Source: Pseudomonadota bacterium (GTDB lineage Bacteria > Pseudomonadota > Gammaproteobacteria > JAKAQQ01). From it: a stretch of 59,537 bases of DNA. The stretch spans positions 1-59,537 of the forward strand of contig DAHXNI010000017.1 in assembly GCA_027365475.1 (NCBI GenBank), written 5' to 3'. The position numbers and the translations under genes were made by a program. How positions within the stretch are numbered: the stretch's first letter is position 1; every line of letters begins with the position of its first letter. The notes below the pieces were generated by a model, which did no database searches, was not told where the DNA came from, and saw nothing but the letters and a program-made list of their open reading frames with translations. Shown here in pieces: positions 32,476 through 43,390 of the stretch.

Positions 32476-33977
32476 GGTGACGTCTCCTCTGGTGGTTTGG
32501 ATTCAGTTGCAAGTTCGGGTTTTGCGCGTTCCCGGAAGGGAGGGAACCCGAGCACTTCGCGGTATTTCGCGACGGTGCGCCTCGCAATCATGATACCTTC
32601 TTGAGTCAGGCGCTGGGCGAGGGTGTCATCCGTGAGTGGATGTACCGGATCTTCCGCAGTGATCCATGCACGCAAACGGGCGCGTACCGCGGCTGCGGAC
32701 GTGGTGGTGCCCGTCCGTGTCTCGAGTGAGACCGAAAAAAGACGGCGAAACGGGATGGTCCCGCGTGGCGTGGTGATATATTTGCCCTGAACGGTGCGCG
32801 AAACGGTGGATTCGTGAAGGCCGAGCTGACCAGCCATCTCGCGCAAGCTCAGTGGACGCAGGCAGGTCTCGCCTCCAGTAAAGTAGCCCGCTTGGTGGTC
32901 CACGACCGCCTGGGCTAGGCGGAGCAGAGACTCGTTGCGGAGGCTCAGATTCTTGATGATACCGCGCGCTTCTCGGAGCTGGGTACGTAAACCAGGATGG
33001 TTCAAGGTCGGACGGGATCCGCCGACCCAGGCGCTGTAGAGCGGATCCAGGCGCAGGCGGGGTAGATATCGGGTTTCGAGCTGTGCGATCCAACGCCCTT
33101 TCTTTTGTGTGACGAAAAGATCTGGAAGCACATAGGCAGGGGTTTCCGAGGCATGTGGATAACTGCTCCCGGGTTTCGGGTGAAGGGTCCGAATGAGCGC
33201 CCAGGCACATTGAAGATCGGTGAGATTCGCCCCGAGACGCGCTGCCTGCGCTTCACTCGTTCCATGGGCGAGTGAAGCTGGGGCCTCTCGGATCCAACGC
33301 TTGGCGAGATCGCATCCCGGAGTATCCGGGGGCAAGGCGATGAGCTGTGCAAACAGGCATTCGGGCAGCGATCGGGCGCCTACCCCGACCGGATCGAGCT
33401 GCTGGATGCTGTGACGGACAACCTGGAGTTCCTCAGGAGTTACGGCCAGAGCGGGATCCACGCTCGCGAGAAGCTCGGTGTCACTCAGGGTGAGGTAGCC
33501 ATCCTCATCGAGTCCCTCGACCAGTGCCAAGGCGATCGACTGCTCCCGCGCAGTCAGTGGTGTGAGATCGAGTTGCCAGAGCAGGTAATCGAGCAGGGTT
33601 TCGCGGCTGGCCGTGCGGTCCGCCTGGAAGCCTTCCCCGGTGCGGGAACGTGGACGGGAGGGTTCGTCTGCCTCGAAGACCGTTCCGTCGGAGGTATCCG
33701 CTGATTCGGGCTCAAAATTTGCCTCACCGGAAAGCTCTGCAGGTGGACCCGGTTCAGATCCGGAGTCAGGTGAGCTTTCCGGCTCCGCATCCCAGTCGGT
33801 TTCGATCTCAGGTTCGAGTACCTCGAGGAGAACGTTGGTTTCGGCGCAGGTGCGTAGATACTGTGCGAGCTCAAGAGCCGGCATGGTCAAAAGCGTCATC
33901 ATCTGCCGGAGCTCGGGGGTGAGGCTCAGGCGAGTGGTTGTGTTCTGGACGAGGCTCGTCGTTGTCTTGAGGCTCAA
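32466..33977 (-). CDS. rpoN: RNA polymerase sigma-54 factor
   Basis: A 503-residue sigma-54. Region I (about residues 1-50) contains TPELRQMMTLLTMPALELAQYL and is followed by an acidic linker (residues 50-110). The core-binding domain has DYLLWQLDLTPLTAREQ. A helix-turn-helix (LGLHESTVSRTVQGKYITTPRGTIPFRRLFS) and the RpoN box ARRTVAKYREVLGFPP near the end are intact. Region I is poorer in glutamine than usual. It serves genes with -24/-12 promoters and needs enhancer proteins. It heads the rpoN-hpf-rapZ part of the cluster. Confidence 0.95.
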   Translation of the reverse strand: MSLKTTTSLVQNTTTRLSLTPELRQMMTLLTMPALELAQYLRTCAETNVLLEVLEPEIETDWDAEPESSPDSGSEPGPPAELSGEANFEPESADTSDGTVFEADEPSRPRSRTGEGFQADRTASRETLLDYLLWQLDLTPLTAREQSIALALVEGLDEDGYLTLSDTELLASVDPALAVTPEELQVVRHSIQQLDPVGVGARSLPECLFAQLIALPPDTPGCDLAKRWIREAPASLAHGTSEAQAARLGANLTDLQCAWALIRTLHPKPGSSYPHASETPAYVLPDLFVTQKKGRWIAQLETRYLPRLRLDPLYSAWVGGSRPTLNHPGLRTQLREARGIIKNLSLRNESLLRLAQAVVDHQAGYFTGGETCLRPLSLREMAGQLGLHESTVSRTVQGKYITTPRGTIPFRRLFSVSLETRTGTTTSAAAVRARLRAWITAEDPVHPLTDDTLAQRLTQEGIMIARRTVAKYREVLGFPPFRERAKPELATESKPPEETSPCS

Positions 33978-34044
33978 AAAAACATCCGCAAGATAAAATC
34001 GGTATTTGAGATTTTATGCCCGTTCGAGAGGAAGAGGTGACGTT

Positions 34045-34770
34045 TCAGAGCTGGAAGTGTTCGCCTAGGTAAACCCTTCGAACTTCGGGGTTTGCAAGAA
34101 TGTCGCGGGAAGGGCCTTCGGCGATGATCTGGCCGGCGTGGAGGATGTAGGCTCGTTGACAGATCCCGAGAGTTTCGCGGACGTTGTGGTCGGTGATGAG
34201 AATCCCGATTCCACGGCTGGATAAATGCTGAATGATCCGTTGGATGTCGAGTAGCGATAGCGGATCGACACCGGCAAATGGCTCGTCGAGGAGCATGAAT
34301 TGCGGATGGACCGCGAGCGCACGTGCGATTTCGACGCGTCGCCGTTCGCCACCGGACAGGCTCAACCCAAGATGGTTGGCGAGGTGGCCAATATGAAGCT
34401 CCTCGAGAAGTGTCAGGAGTCGGGAGTTGCGCTCGCTCGCGGACAGTTCCGTCCGCATCTCAAGAATCGCGCGCAGGTTATCTTCAACGGTGAGCTTGCG
34501 GAAGATGGAGGCTTCTTGAGGAAGGTAGCCGACTCCGAGACGAGCGCGTTCATGGATCGGCAGGTGGGTGAGATTGCGCTCATTGAGGGCGATGGTTCCC
34601 CGATCGGGGCGAATCAGTCCAACCATCATGTAGAACGTGGTGGTTTTGCCCGCACCGTTTGGACCGAGCAGCCCGACCACTTCCCCTCCCGCGACTGCGA
34701 GATCCACTGAATCGACGACCACACGACGGCGGTAGCGCTTGTATAGCCCCCGGGCGATCAGACTGTTCAC
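34045..34770 (-). CDS. lptB: LPS export ABC transporter ATP-binding protein LptB
   Basis: A 241-residue ATPase. Walker [18 protein letters not shown]-loop [18 protein letters not shown] (the LptB-specific sequence), signature [16 protein letters not shown] and Walker [13 protein letters not shown] are all present. With LptFG it extracts LPS from the inner membrane. Its start overlaps the lptA stop (ATGA). Confidence 0.96.
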   Translation of the reverse strand: MNSLIARGLYKRYRRRVVVDSVDLAVAGGEVVGLLGPNGAGKTTTFYMMVGLIRPDRGTIALNERNLTHLPIHERARLGVGYLPQEASIFRKLTVEDNLRAILEMRTELSASERNSRLLTLLEELHIGHLANHLGLSLSGGERRRVEIARALAVHPQFMLLDEPFAGVDPLSLLDIQRIIQHLSSRGIGILITDHNVRETLGICQRAYILHAGQIIAEGPSRDILANPEVRRVYLGEHFQL

Positions 34771-35321
34771 CGGTGCGGATGGTGCTTCGCGGGAATAACG
34801 ATATAGACCCGTTTCCCGCCGGGTTTCTGGGAGGCATTGACGGTAGCTGTTGTCACGTTGTAGATGATCTGGTGCGCTTTCACGTGTTCGGTACCCCGAT
34901 TGAGTATGGCAGCACCGATCAGGAGGTAGGTGTTGTGATTGGCTTCATAGACGATTTCGCGCGCCGCTCCGGTCGTCATGGGTCCTTGTAGCGGTTTTTG
35001 CATGAAATGCGCGGGCGCGCCCCATGCCCGAGCGCGCAGGAGATTCCCGGACGGGGATAACTGCATGTGGGCTTGTGTGGCGTGGATTGTGATATCCCCC
35101 TGATGCAAAGTCACATCCCCGGAAAAAACCTCGTCGCTCGGTGCCCCCTTGGTCCCGTGGATGTGAAAGCGTTCCGATCGGACGGCGATCGGATGTGTGG
35201 TTTCAGGATGCGGTTTTTGGGGAGGAGGGGCTGTTCGAGCTATGGCCGGTGGCATGAGGAGGAGGGCGCCCCAAAGGACGGCTGCAGTTGTGCGCCCGTG
35301 TCGTTGCCGGCAACGTGTCAC
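34767..35321 (-). CDS. lptA: LPS transport periplasmic protein LptA
   Basis: A 184-residue protein with signal peptide (about residues 1-28, ending AIARTA) and the OstA/LptA beta-jellyroll: [38 protein letters not shown]. It forms the periplasmic bridge for LPS between LptC and LptD. It lies between lptC and lptB with 4-nt overlaps on both sides. Confidence 0.92.
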   Translation of the reverse strand: MTRCRQRHGRTTAAVLWGALLLMPPAIARTAPPPQKPHPETTHPIAVRSERFHIHGTKGAPSDEVFSGDVTLHQGDITIHATQAHMQLSPSGNLLRARAWGAPAHFMQKPLQGPMTTGAAREIVYEANHNTYLLIGAAILNRGTEHVKAHQIIYNVTTATVNASQKPGGKRVYIVIPAKHHPHR

Positions 35322-35896
35322 CGGGTACCCCCAGGTTGTCGCAGCACGATGCGGCCGTGTACACGTGAGAGAAGCGCGAGACGATTGGTTTTAAGGTCGA
35401 GTGTGAACCCCACTCCGGTCATCCGGTTCAAACCGTAACGGAGGGTCGTCCGGGCAGAGGTCGTGGCACGGTCGGTTGCCAGGGCAATGGTGAGTCGAGG
35501 GGTGTTGACCGTCAATGGGAATCGCATGAAAGGCCGTGTTCCCCGAGCGGAGACTGCATTCCAGAGTTTGAGGATATGGTTCTGGCTGTAGAGGATCCCT
35601 TTCCGTGATCGAACCTTCCATACCGTGGCGTCCGTGGCTCGGGATTCAAAATCGGGCTTGCTCAGGACGAAAAATCCGGGGTGTCCCAGCCGTTCGAGTC
35701 TCAGGGCTTCTACGCGGTAGAGAGGACGCCCCGGACGATTCCAATGATCCAGCGTTGCCTGGGTCAGAAAATAGCGTGGTGTGGTGATCGGGTTTGCGGG
35801 GTGGACGGGGCGAGTCTCTACCTGCCCGAGCAGCCAGAAACTCATTCCGGTTACAGTGACCAGCAATAAACTACCCCAAAGTGTACGCAGGTTCAT
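35318..35896 (-). CDS. lptC: LPS export protein LptC
   Basis: A 192-residue bitopic protein. One N-terminal span (about residues 8-24, LLLVTVTGMSFWLLG) is followed by a periplasmic beta-jellyroll starting PRYFLTQATLDHWN, which matches the TxTxxD-like LptC opening. LptC passes LPS from LptBFG to LptA. Sequence identity in this family is low, and position between kdsC and lptA supports the call. Confidence 0.9.
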   Translation of the reverse strand: MNLRTLWGSLLLVTVTGMSFWLLGQVETRPVHPANPITTPRYFLTQATLDHWNRPGRPLYRVEALRLERLGHPGFFVLSKPDFESRATDATVWKVRSRKGILYSQNHILKLWNAVSARGTRPFMRFPLTVNTPRLTIALATDRATTSARTTLRYGLNRMTGVGFTLDLKTNRLALLSRVHGRIVLRQPGGTR

Positions 35897-36390
35897 GTTC
35901 CGTCTCGGCTCGCGAGCAGAAGGTCCGCAATTTCCCGCACGGCGCCGCTTCCTCCGGGTGCGCGTGTCACGTATTCGGCCGCGCTCCGCAGTTTGGGGTG
36001 GGCGTCCGCTACCGCGAGTGTGACACCGGCTTGGGCAAAGAGGGAAAGATCAGGTTCGTCATCACCGAGCGCTGCAGTTTGTTCACGGGTCAATCCCAAC
36101 TGGTTCTGGAGTGCTGTGAGGATACTGCCTTTATTGGTCGCTCCCTGGAAGAGGTGGGTAATTCCGAGGTCGCGCACCCGGTCTGCCAGTCCGTCCGAGT
36201 GGCGGCCGGAAATCACCGCGATCTCAATACCCTTCTCAAGGAGCAGTTTCAATCCATATCCATCGCGGACATGGAAGGACTGGCAGAGCTCGCCGGTACG
36301 GCCCCAGTACAGCCGACCGTCCGTAAGAACACCGTCGGCATCCAGAACAAGCAGGCTGACCCGGCCAAGTTTGACTCTGAACGGATCCAA
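35893..36390 (-). CDS. kdsC: 3-deoxy-D-manno-octulosonate 8-phosphate phosphatase KdsC
   Basis: A 165-residue HAD phosphatase of the tetrameric C0 type. LLVLDADGVLTDG holds the nucleophile Asp and general acid Asp, FHVRDGYGLKLL follows, ISGRHSD is motif II, and LGDDEPDLSLFAQAG motif IV. The Lys motif is near the end of the core. It removes phosphate from Kdo-8-P. It sits 2 nt after kdsD. Confidence 0.95.
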   Translation of the reverse strand: MDPFRVKLGRVSLLVLDADGVLTDGRLYWGRTGELCQSFHVRDGYGLKLLLEKGIEIAVISGRHSDGLADRVRDLGITHLFQGATNKGSILTALQNQLGLTREQTAALGDDEPDLSLFAQAGVTLAVADAHPKLRSAAEYVTRAPGGSGAVREIADLLLASRDGT

Positions 36391-36392
36391 GG

Positions 36393-37442
36393 CTACACCA
36401 CTCCGGCCCTGAGAAGATCATGCATGTTCAGTGCGCCGATCAGATGCCCTGAAGAAGCGGTCGCGAGCAACGCGTTGATCCGATACTGCTCCATGAGATT
36501 GAGGGCTTCGGCAGCCAGGGCTTCGGCGGAAATGGTTTTCGGGTCTGGAGTCATGACGGTGTCGATCCGGCAGTCGTGGATGTCAAGACGCCGATCGAGT
36601 ACCCGTCTCAGGTCACCATCGGTAAAGATGCCGAGGAGTGTGCCTTCCGGAGTGGTGATCGCTGTCATGCCGAGACCTTTTTGGGTCATTTCGATGAGGG
36701 CATGGCCAAGACGGGTCTCGGGCCGGACAGACGGGATCCGCTCACCCGTATGCATGAGATCGGACACACGGAGCCACAGCCGCCGCCCGAGACGGCCGGA
36801 CGGATGCGCATGGGCAAAATCCTCCTCTGTGAATCCACGGGCGTCGAGCAGTGCGACAGCGAGCGCATCGCCTAATGCGAGAGCGATCGTGGTACTTGCA
36901 GTAGGTGCCAGATTAAGCGAGCAGGCTTCCTGTTCGACCGATGCTTCCAGGATGGCATCCGACGATTGGGCGAGGCGCGAGCGGGGAGAGCCAGTGAGCG
37001 CGATCAGGGGCAAGCCCAGCCGTTTGATGCGGGGGAGCATGGCGAGAATCTCCTCGGTCTCCCCGGAGTAGGAAATCGCAAGTACGATGTCTCCTTCGAC
37101 CAGCATGCCGAGATCACCATGACAGGCTTCAGCCGGATGGATGAAAAAGGCCGGTGTTCCCGTGCTCGCGAGTGTGGCGGCAATCTTGTGGGCGATATGT
37201 CCGCTTTTGCCCATTCCCGTCACAATGACGCGCCCTCGGCAGGCCAAGCAGATTCGGCAGGCCGCTGCGAAATCGGGTGGCGGGTTCTCGGCTAGCGCTG
37301 CAAGCGCCCGGGATTCGATACCGAGTACGGTTTGGCCTCGTTTGAGCAATGCCTCGTCGGTCGCAGAGGCGCTGCCCGTCACACCGCTCGTGGGCGCTGG
37401 CGGGTCGTGGGGTTTGAGCGCCTTCGTGATTCGCGAGGTCAT
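36393..37442 (-). CDS. kdsD: D-arabinose 5-phosphate isomerase KdsD
   Basis: A 349-residue enzyme when started at ATG 37442, close to the usual 328; the frame stays open to 37598 but that extension is Arg/Pro-rich and unlikely. The SIS domain has VIVTGMGKSGHIAHKIAATLASTGTPAFFIHPAEACHGDLGM and ISYSGETEEIL. Two CBS repeats follow. It makes arabinose 5-phosphate for Kdo synthesis. It begins the kdsD-kdsC-lptCAB-rpoN-hpf-rapZ transcript and is divergent from ibaG. Confidence 0.94.
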   Translation of the reverse strand: MTSRITKALKPHDPPAPTSGVTGSASATDEALLKRGQTVLGIESRALAALAENPPPDFAAACRICLACRGRVIVTGMGKSGHIAHKIAATLASTGTPAFFIHPAEACHGDLGMLVEGDIVLAISYSGETEEILAMLPRIKRLGLPLIALTGSPRSRLAQSSDAILEASVEQEACSLNLAPTASTTIALALGDALAVALLDARGFTEEDFAHAHPSGRLGRRLWLRVSDLMHTGERIPSVRPETRLGHALIEMTQKGLGMTAITTPEGTLLGIFTDGDLRRVLDRRLDIHDCRIDTVMTPDPKTISAEALAAEALNLMEQYRINALLATASSGHLIGALNMHDLLRAGVV

Positions 37443-37680
37443 GATGGCTGAGATCCGCTGGGCAATGGCATGCCTCGGCTGACGGGGAGGCGATCGGGGA
37501 CGTGCCCCAGAGTTCCGGGGTAGCGAGCCTCTCGCCCGTGGTTCACGCTTCAGAATAGCATACCGTGCCCGTTTGGATCGATAGCCAAGCATGGCCATGG
37601 TCTGCGTGGAGAACCCGGCCTTTCCGTCAGAATGGCCACAAACCGGCTATCATGAGAGGCCATTGAGAGCGCTTATAGCC

Positions 37681-39766
<2,086 letters not shown>

Positions 39767-39936
39767 GGTTGGGTACTCGGGGATCCGGAGCTTGAGGTTC
39801 CTCGTGTGTATAATTGAAGGCACTGACTGTGGCGGATCCGGAATCTCCGGACCGGGATTGTCGCAGAGAACCCGTCCTAGGGTATCGCGGATACCGTGTA
39901 ACCGTCCAGTCCAATGTTGCCGATCGAGGAGGCGTC

Positions 39937-41364
39937 ATGAGTGAGACACGAACCGTACCGAAACCCTCGGCGGGCTGGGGCAAAAACCTCTTGGGTTGGA
40001 TCGACGAACGTTTCCCGCTGACGAAGCTCTGGAAGAGCCAGGTCAGCGAATACTACGCTCCGATCAACTTCAATTTCTGGTATTTTTTCGGGTCACTGGC
40101 CCTTCTGGTCCTAGTCAATCAGATCGTGACCGGGATCTTTCTGGCCATGAGTTATCAGCCCAACACGCACCTCGCATTTGGGTCGATCCAGTACATCATG
40201 CGTGATGTGCACTGGGGTTGGCTTCTCCGCTACATGCATACGACGGGTGCCTCGCTGTTCTTTGTCGTGATCTATCTGCACATGTTCCGTGGTCTGCTCT
40301 ATGGATCCTATAAAAAACCACGTGAGCTGCTCTGGATTTTAGGCATGTTGATTTATGTCTGTCTCATGGCCGAGGCGTTCATGGGTTACCTCATGCCCTG
40401 GGGACAGATGTCCTACTGGGGCGCGGTCGTCATTACCTCGCTCTTCGGCGCCATACCCTGGATCGGTAGTCACTTGGTGATCTGGATCCGCGGTGATTTT
40501 GGCGTCAGCGGAGCCACTCTCAACCGGTTTTTTGCCCTGCACGTGGTGGCGATTCCGCTCATGCTTGTTTTTCTCGTGGTCTGCCACCTCATGGCACTCC
40601 ATGAAGTGGGTTCAAACAATCCCGATGGCATCGAGATCCACGAAAACCTCGATGAAAATGGCAAACCCGTCGATGGGGTTCCCTTCCACCCTTACTATAC
40701 GGTGAAAGATCTATTCGGGGTGGGCATCTTCTTGATCATTTTTGCGATCATTGTATTTTATGCGCCGACCCTGAAAGGGATCTTTATCGACCCCATCAAC
40801 TACAAGCCGGCCAACTTCCTGCAGACGCCACCAGATATCCATCCACTCTGGTATTTCACTCCCTACTACGCCATTCTCCGGTCATTCCCCAACAAGCTCT
40901 TTGGCGTGACGACGTTCATGCTGGCGATCGTCGTTCTATTCTTTTTGCCTTGGATTGACAGGCATCCGATCAAGTCGGTCCGGTATCGCGCTCCGTTTTA
41001 CCGGATCCTGCTTCTAGCCTTTGCGGCGACCTTCCTCTTCTTGGGGTATATTGGCATGCAGCCCGCAACCTTGTTCTGGCAGAAGGTTGGGTTGCGCATG
41101 GCTGAAATCTATTTCCTCTTTTTTGTGACGGCTTGGACCTATGCACGTTCCCCGAGCAAGCTGCGGCTGCTCGTGACCTTCGCACTCAGTCTGGCCGTGA
41201 TTCTTTGGATCGACTGGCGATTCTATCTGCCTTCGATCGCAGCCCTCATCTGGTGGACGCTGCTCATCCCCCTGTGCTATTTGATTCTTTTCTATCTGGT
41301 TCCTCTGCTCTGGCCGGGCGGGATGCGGGACCGGACCGTTCCCACTCGGGTGACCCTACGATGA
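39937..41364 (+). CDS. petB: ubiquinol-cytochrome c reductase, cytochrome b subunit
   Basis: A 475-residue cytochrome b. Paired heme ligands lie in RYMHTTGASLFFVVIYLHMFRG and HVVAIPLMLVFLVVCHLMALHE; GYLMPWGQMSYWGAVVITSL is the cd1 quinol-site region. The PEWY position reads PLWY at residues 303-306. After the usual last helix the protein gains about two extra hydrophobic segments before the typical TVPTRVTLR end. CGAGGAGG before ATG 39937 fixes the start. It oxidises quinol in the bc1 complex; petC overlaps it by 4 nt. Confidence 0.93.
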   Translation: MSETRTVPKPSAGWGKNLLGWIDERFPLTKLWKSQVSEYYAPINFNFWYFFGSLALLVLVNQIVTGIFLAMSYQPNTHLAFGSIQYIMRDVHWGWLLRYMHTTGASLFFVVIYLHMFRGLLYGSYKKPRELLWILGMLIYVCLMAEAFMGYLMPWGQMSYWGAVVITSLFGAIPWIGSHLVIWIRGDFGVSGATLNRFFALHVVAIPLMLVFLVVCHLMALHEVGSNNPDGIEIHENLDENGKPVDGVPFHPYYTVKDLFGVGIFLIIFAIIVFYAPTLKGIFIDPINYKPANFLQTPPDIHPLWYFTPYYAILRSFPNKLFGVTTFMLAIVVLFFLPWIDRHPIKSVRYRAPFYRILLLAFAATFLFLGYIGMQPATLFWQKVGLRMAEIYFLFFVTAWTYARSPSKLRLLVTFALSLAVILWIDWRFYLPSIAALIWWTLLIPLCYLILFYLVPLLWPGGMRDRTVPTRVTLR

Positions 41365-42143
41365 AAACGCCGATTCGGATCAGTCTCGCGGCACTCGGTG
41401 TCCTGCTCGGGTTCGCGCTCGGCACACCCCGAAGCGAAGCGGTCAAACTTACGGGTTACCGGCTTGAGCAGGCACCCATCAATCTCACAGATACCGCCTC
41501 CCTCCAGCGAGGAGCGCGCACGTTCGTCAATTACTGCATGGGTTGCCACACGCTTCAGTACCAACGCTGGAGTCAGCTCGGGCACAGGCTCCACCTCAAC
41601 CATCAAGCACTTCGGGAGCTCATGTTCCTTCAGACCAAGCCAACCGAAATGATGACGAACGCCATGCCCGCCCTAAAAGCCATCCGCTGGTTCGGGGCGG
41701 CCCCTCCCGATCTCTCGGTCATTGTGGATCAAAAAGGATCCAGCTGGGTCTATACCTACCTCCAGAGTTTTTATATCGACCCGCATCGACCCTCGGGTGT
41801 CAACAATGCCGTGTTTTACCGCGTGGCCATGCCTGATCCATTCTGGAAGACCCAAGGCATGCAAAAGATCGTTTACCGCAGGGTCCGGCCGGATGGTTAT
41901 CTCGTGAACCAGTTTGTGAAGTTCACACCGATCACACGTGGCACCCTTTCGCCCCGGGCCTTCCGTCGGCAAGTCGGGAACCTCACGAATTTTCTCGCCA
42001 TGGTGAGCCATCCTGACGAGTTGAAGCGGATCCATCTCGGAATCTGGGTGATCGCTTTCTGCGTAGTCTTCACGATTCTGGCGTACGCTCTCAAGCGCGA
42101 GTTCTGGAAAGACGTGCACCGAAAGCATCCCCATGAACAATGA
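41361..42143 (+). CDS. petC: cytochrome c1
   Basis: A 260-residue c-type cytochrome. A signal peptide (to about residue 26, SEAVKL) is followed by the heme motif in FVNYCMGCHTLQYQRW. PPDLS comes next, then the axial Met in VAMPDPFW, and a C-terminal membrane helix (HLGIWVIAFCVVFTILAYAL) anchors the heme domain in the periplasm. It takes electrons from the Rieske protein and passes them to cytochrome c. It starts inside the petB stop (ATGA). Confidence 0.93.
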   Translation: MKTPIRISLAALGVLLGFALGTPRSEAVKLTGYRLEQAPINLTDTASLQRGARTFVNYCMGCHTLQYQRWSQLGHRLHLNHQALRELMFLQTKPTEMMTNAMPALKAIRWFGAAPPDLSVIVDQKGSSWVYTYLQSFYIDPHRPSGVNNAVFYRVAMPDPFWKTQGMQKIVYRRVRPDGYLVNQFVKFTPITRGTLSPRAFRRQVGNLTNFLAMVSHPDELKRIHLGIWVIAFCVVFTILAYALKREFWKDVHRKHPHEQ

Positions 42144-42220
42144 GGATGGGTTGCAACTGCCGTCACGTATGCGAAGGCTATGCTCTGTGGGGTTCCGGAT
42201 GATCAAAACGGAATGAGGCG

Positions 42221-42835
42221 ATGACACTCTACTCGGACCCGGTCGGTGCCGACAGCCATCGGGTGAGGCTTGTGTTTGCCGAAAAGAGTATCCGGGTTCC
42301 AGTCGTCGATGTGCGCTCGACTGAGCGTTTGCCGGACGACCTCTTGACGCTCAATCCCCGCAATGTGATTCCCATGCTGAGTGACCGGGAACTCGTGGTT
42401 TACCACTCCCACATCATCATGGAATATCTGGATGAGCGATTTCCCCACCCGCCACTTCTGCCGCTCGACCCGGTGGCTCGGGCCCGTGTACGAATGACCC
42501 TCCATCGGATCGAGCACGATTGGTACTCACTCCTGCCCCATTTTGAGAGCCGGAGCCGCGGAGTGAACCTGGAGAAGTCGAGACAGCATCTCCGCGAGAG
42601 CCTGATCAGCAGTGCCGAAGTTTTTTCAGCTAAACCCTATTTTCTGAGCGACGAACTCTCACTGGTCGACTGCACGATCGCGCCGATCCTGTGGCGGCTT
42701 GATTCATGGGAAATTCCCCTTGAAACCATCGGCAAACCGATTGCCAATTATGCAGATCGACTGTTCCGCCGCCCGGCGTTTCGGGCGAGCCTCACACCTG
42801 AGGAACTCCGCATGAGGCCCGAGTGGAGCGCATGA
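42221..42835 (+). CDS. sspA: stringent starvation protein A (GST-fold)
   Basis: A 204-residue GST-like protein. TLYSDPVGADSHRVRLVFAEK is the SspA opening (lacking the catalytic GST Cys/Ser), followed by NPRNVIPMLSDRELVVYHSHIIMEYLDERFPHP and the helical C-terminal domain. SspA binds RNA polymerase and modifies transcription in starvation. It follows petBC, as in many beta- and gammaproteobacteria, and its stop overlaps sspB (ATGA). Confidence 0.92.
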   Translation: MTLYSDPVGADSHRVRLVFAEKSIRVPVVDVRSTERLPDDLLTLNPRNVIPMLSDRELVVYHSHIIMEYLDERFPHPPLLPLDPVARARVRMTLHRIEHDWYSLLPHFESRSRGVNLEKSRQHLRESLISSAEVFSAKPYFLSDELSLVDCTIAPILWRLDSWEIPLETIGKPIANYADRLFRRPAFRASLTPEELRMRPEWSA

Positions 42836-43233
42836 TTCCCTGCCGCCCGTATCTCATGCGTGCTCTCTACGATTGGATCGTCGAGAATCGTCTGACACCC
42901 CATCTCCTGATCGATGCCACCTGCGCGGGGATGGTGCTGCCTGCCGATCTCAAGCCTGATCAGGGCCGGCTTGTCCTCAATCTGAGCCCGGAAGCAACCG
43001 GTTCACTCGTACTCGGTCCCGAATGCGTTGAAGCGGAACTGAGGTTTCAGGGCCGTCCTTTTCGTGTCTCGATTCCACTGCGAGGCTGTCTCGGCCTCTT
43101 CGCAGAGGAAAATGGAGCTGGCATGTTGTTTCCGGAAGAGCCGGATTTGCCGCAGCTGCCTGTTTCCGGCCCTCCCTCGCCTGGGAGTGGGGTCAGCGCA
43201 TCAAAGAAGCCTTCACTGCGCCTCGTCAAATAG
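42832..43233 (+). CDS. sspB: ClpXP protease specificity-enhancing factor SspB
   Basis: A 133-residue adaptor. The folded domain (RPYLMRALYDWIVENRLTPHLLIDA...VLNLSPEAT) binds ssrA tags, a disordered linker (about residues 100-125) follows, and the tail PSLRLVK is the ClpX-binding XB peptide. All functional parts are present. ATG 42832 overlaps the sspA stop; ATG 42823 is less likely. Confidence 0.94.
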   Translation: MIPCRPYLMRALYDWIVENRLTPHLLIDATCAGMVLPADLKPDQGRLVLNLSPEATGSLVLGPECVEAELRFQGRPFRVSIPLRGCLGLFAEENGAGMLFPEEPDLPQLPVSGPPSPGSGVSASKKPSLRLVK

Positions 43234-43390
43234 GCTGGCAGAAGGGAATCGTGGTGCCGTTCGGGCTGGGAATGTTGGGACTGCTTGGACACCTGATCCA
43301 CTGCGCAAGAGACCCAACCGGGGGCCGGGTCGGCTGACACATTTCTGGAACGGGTGGATCCGGGAGTATTGGTACTGTTGCCGACTGTAC

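Noticed and set aside
35881-37071. 396-residue plus-strand frame opposite kdsC and kdsD
   Set aside because: Both minus-strand genes are certain; the antisense product is Ser/Arg-rich with no recognisable features.
39790-39815. TATAAT upstream of petB as its promoter
   Set aside because: The only -35-like TTGAGG is 11 nt away, too close, and the element is not of the extended type, so it was not listed.
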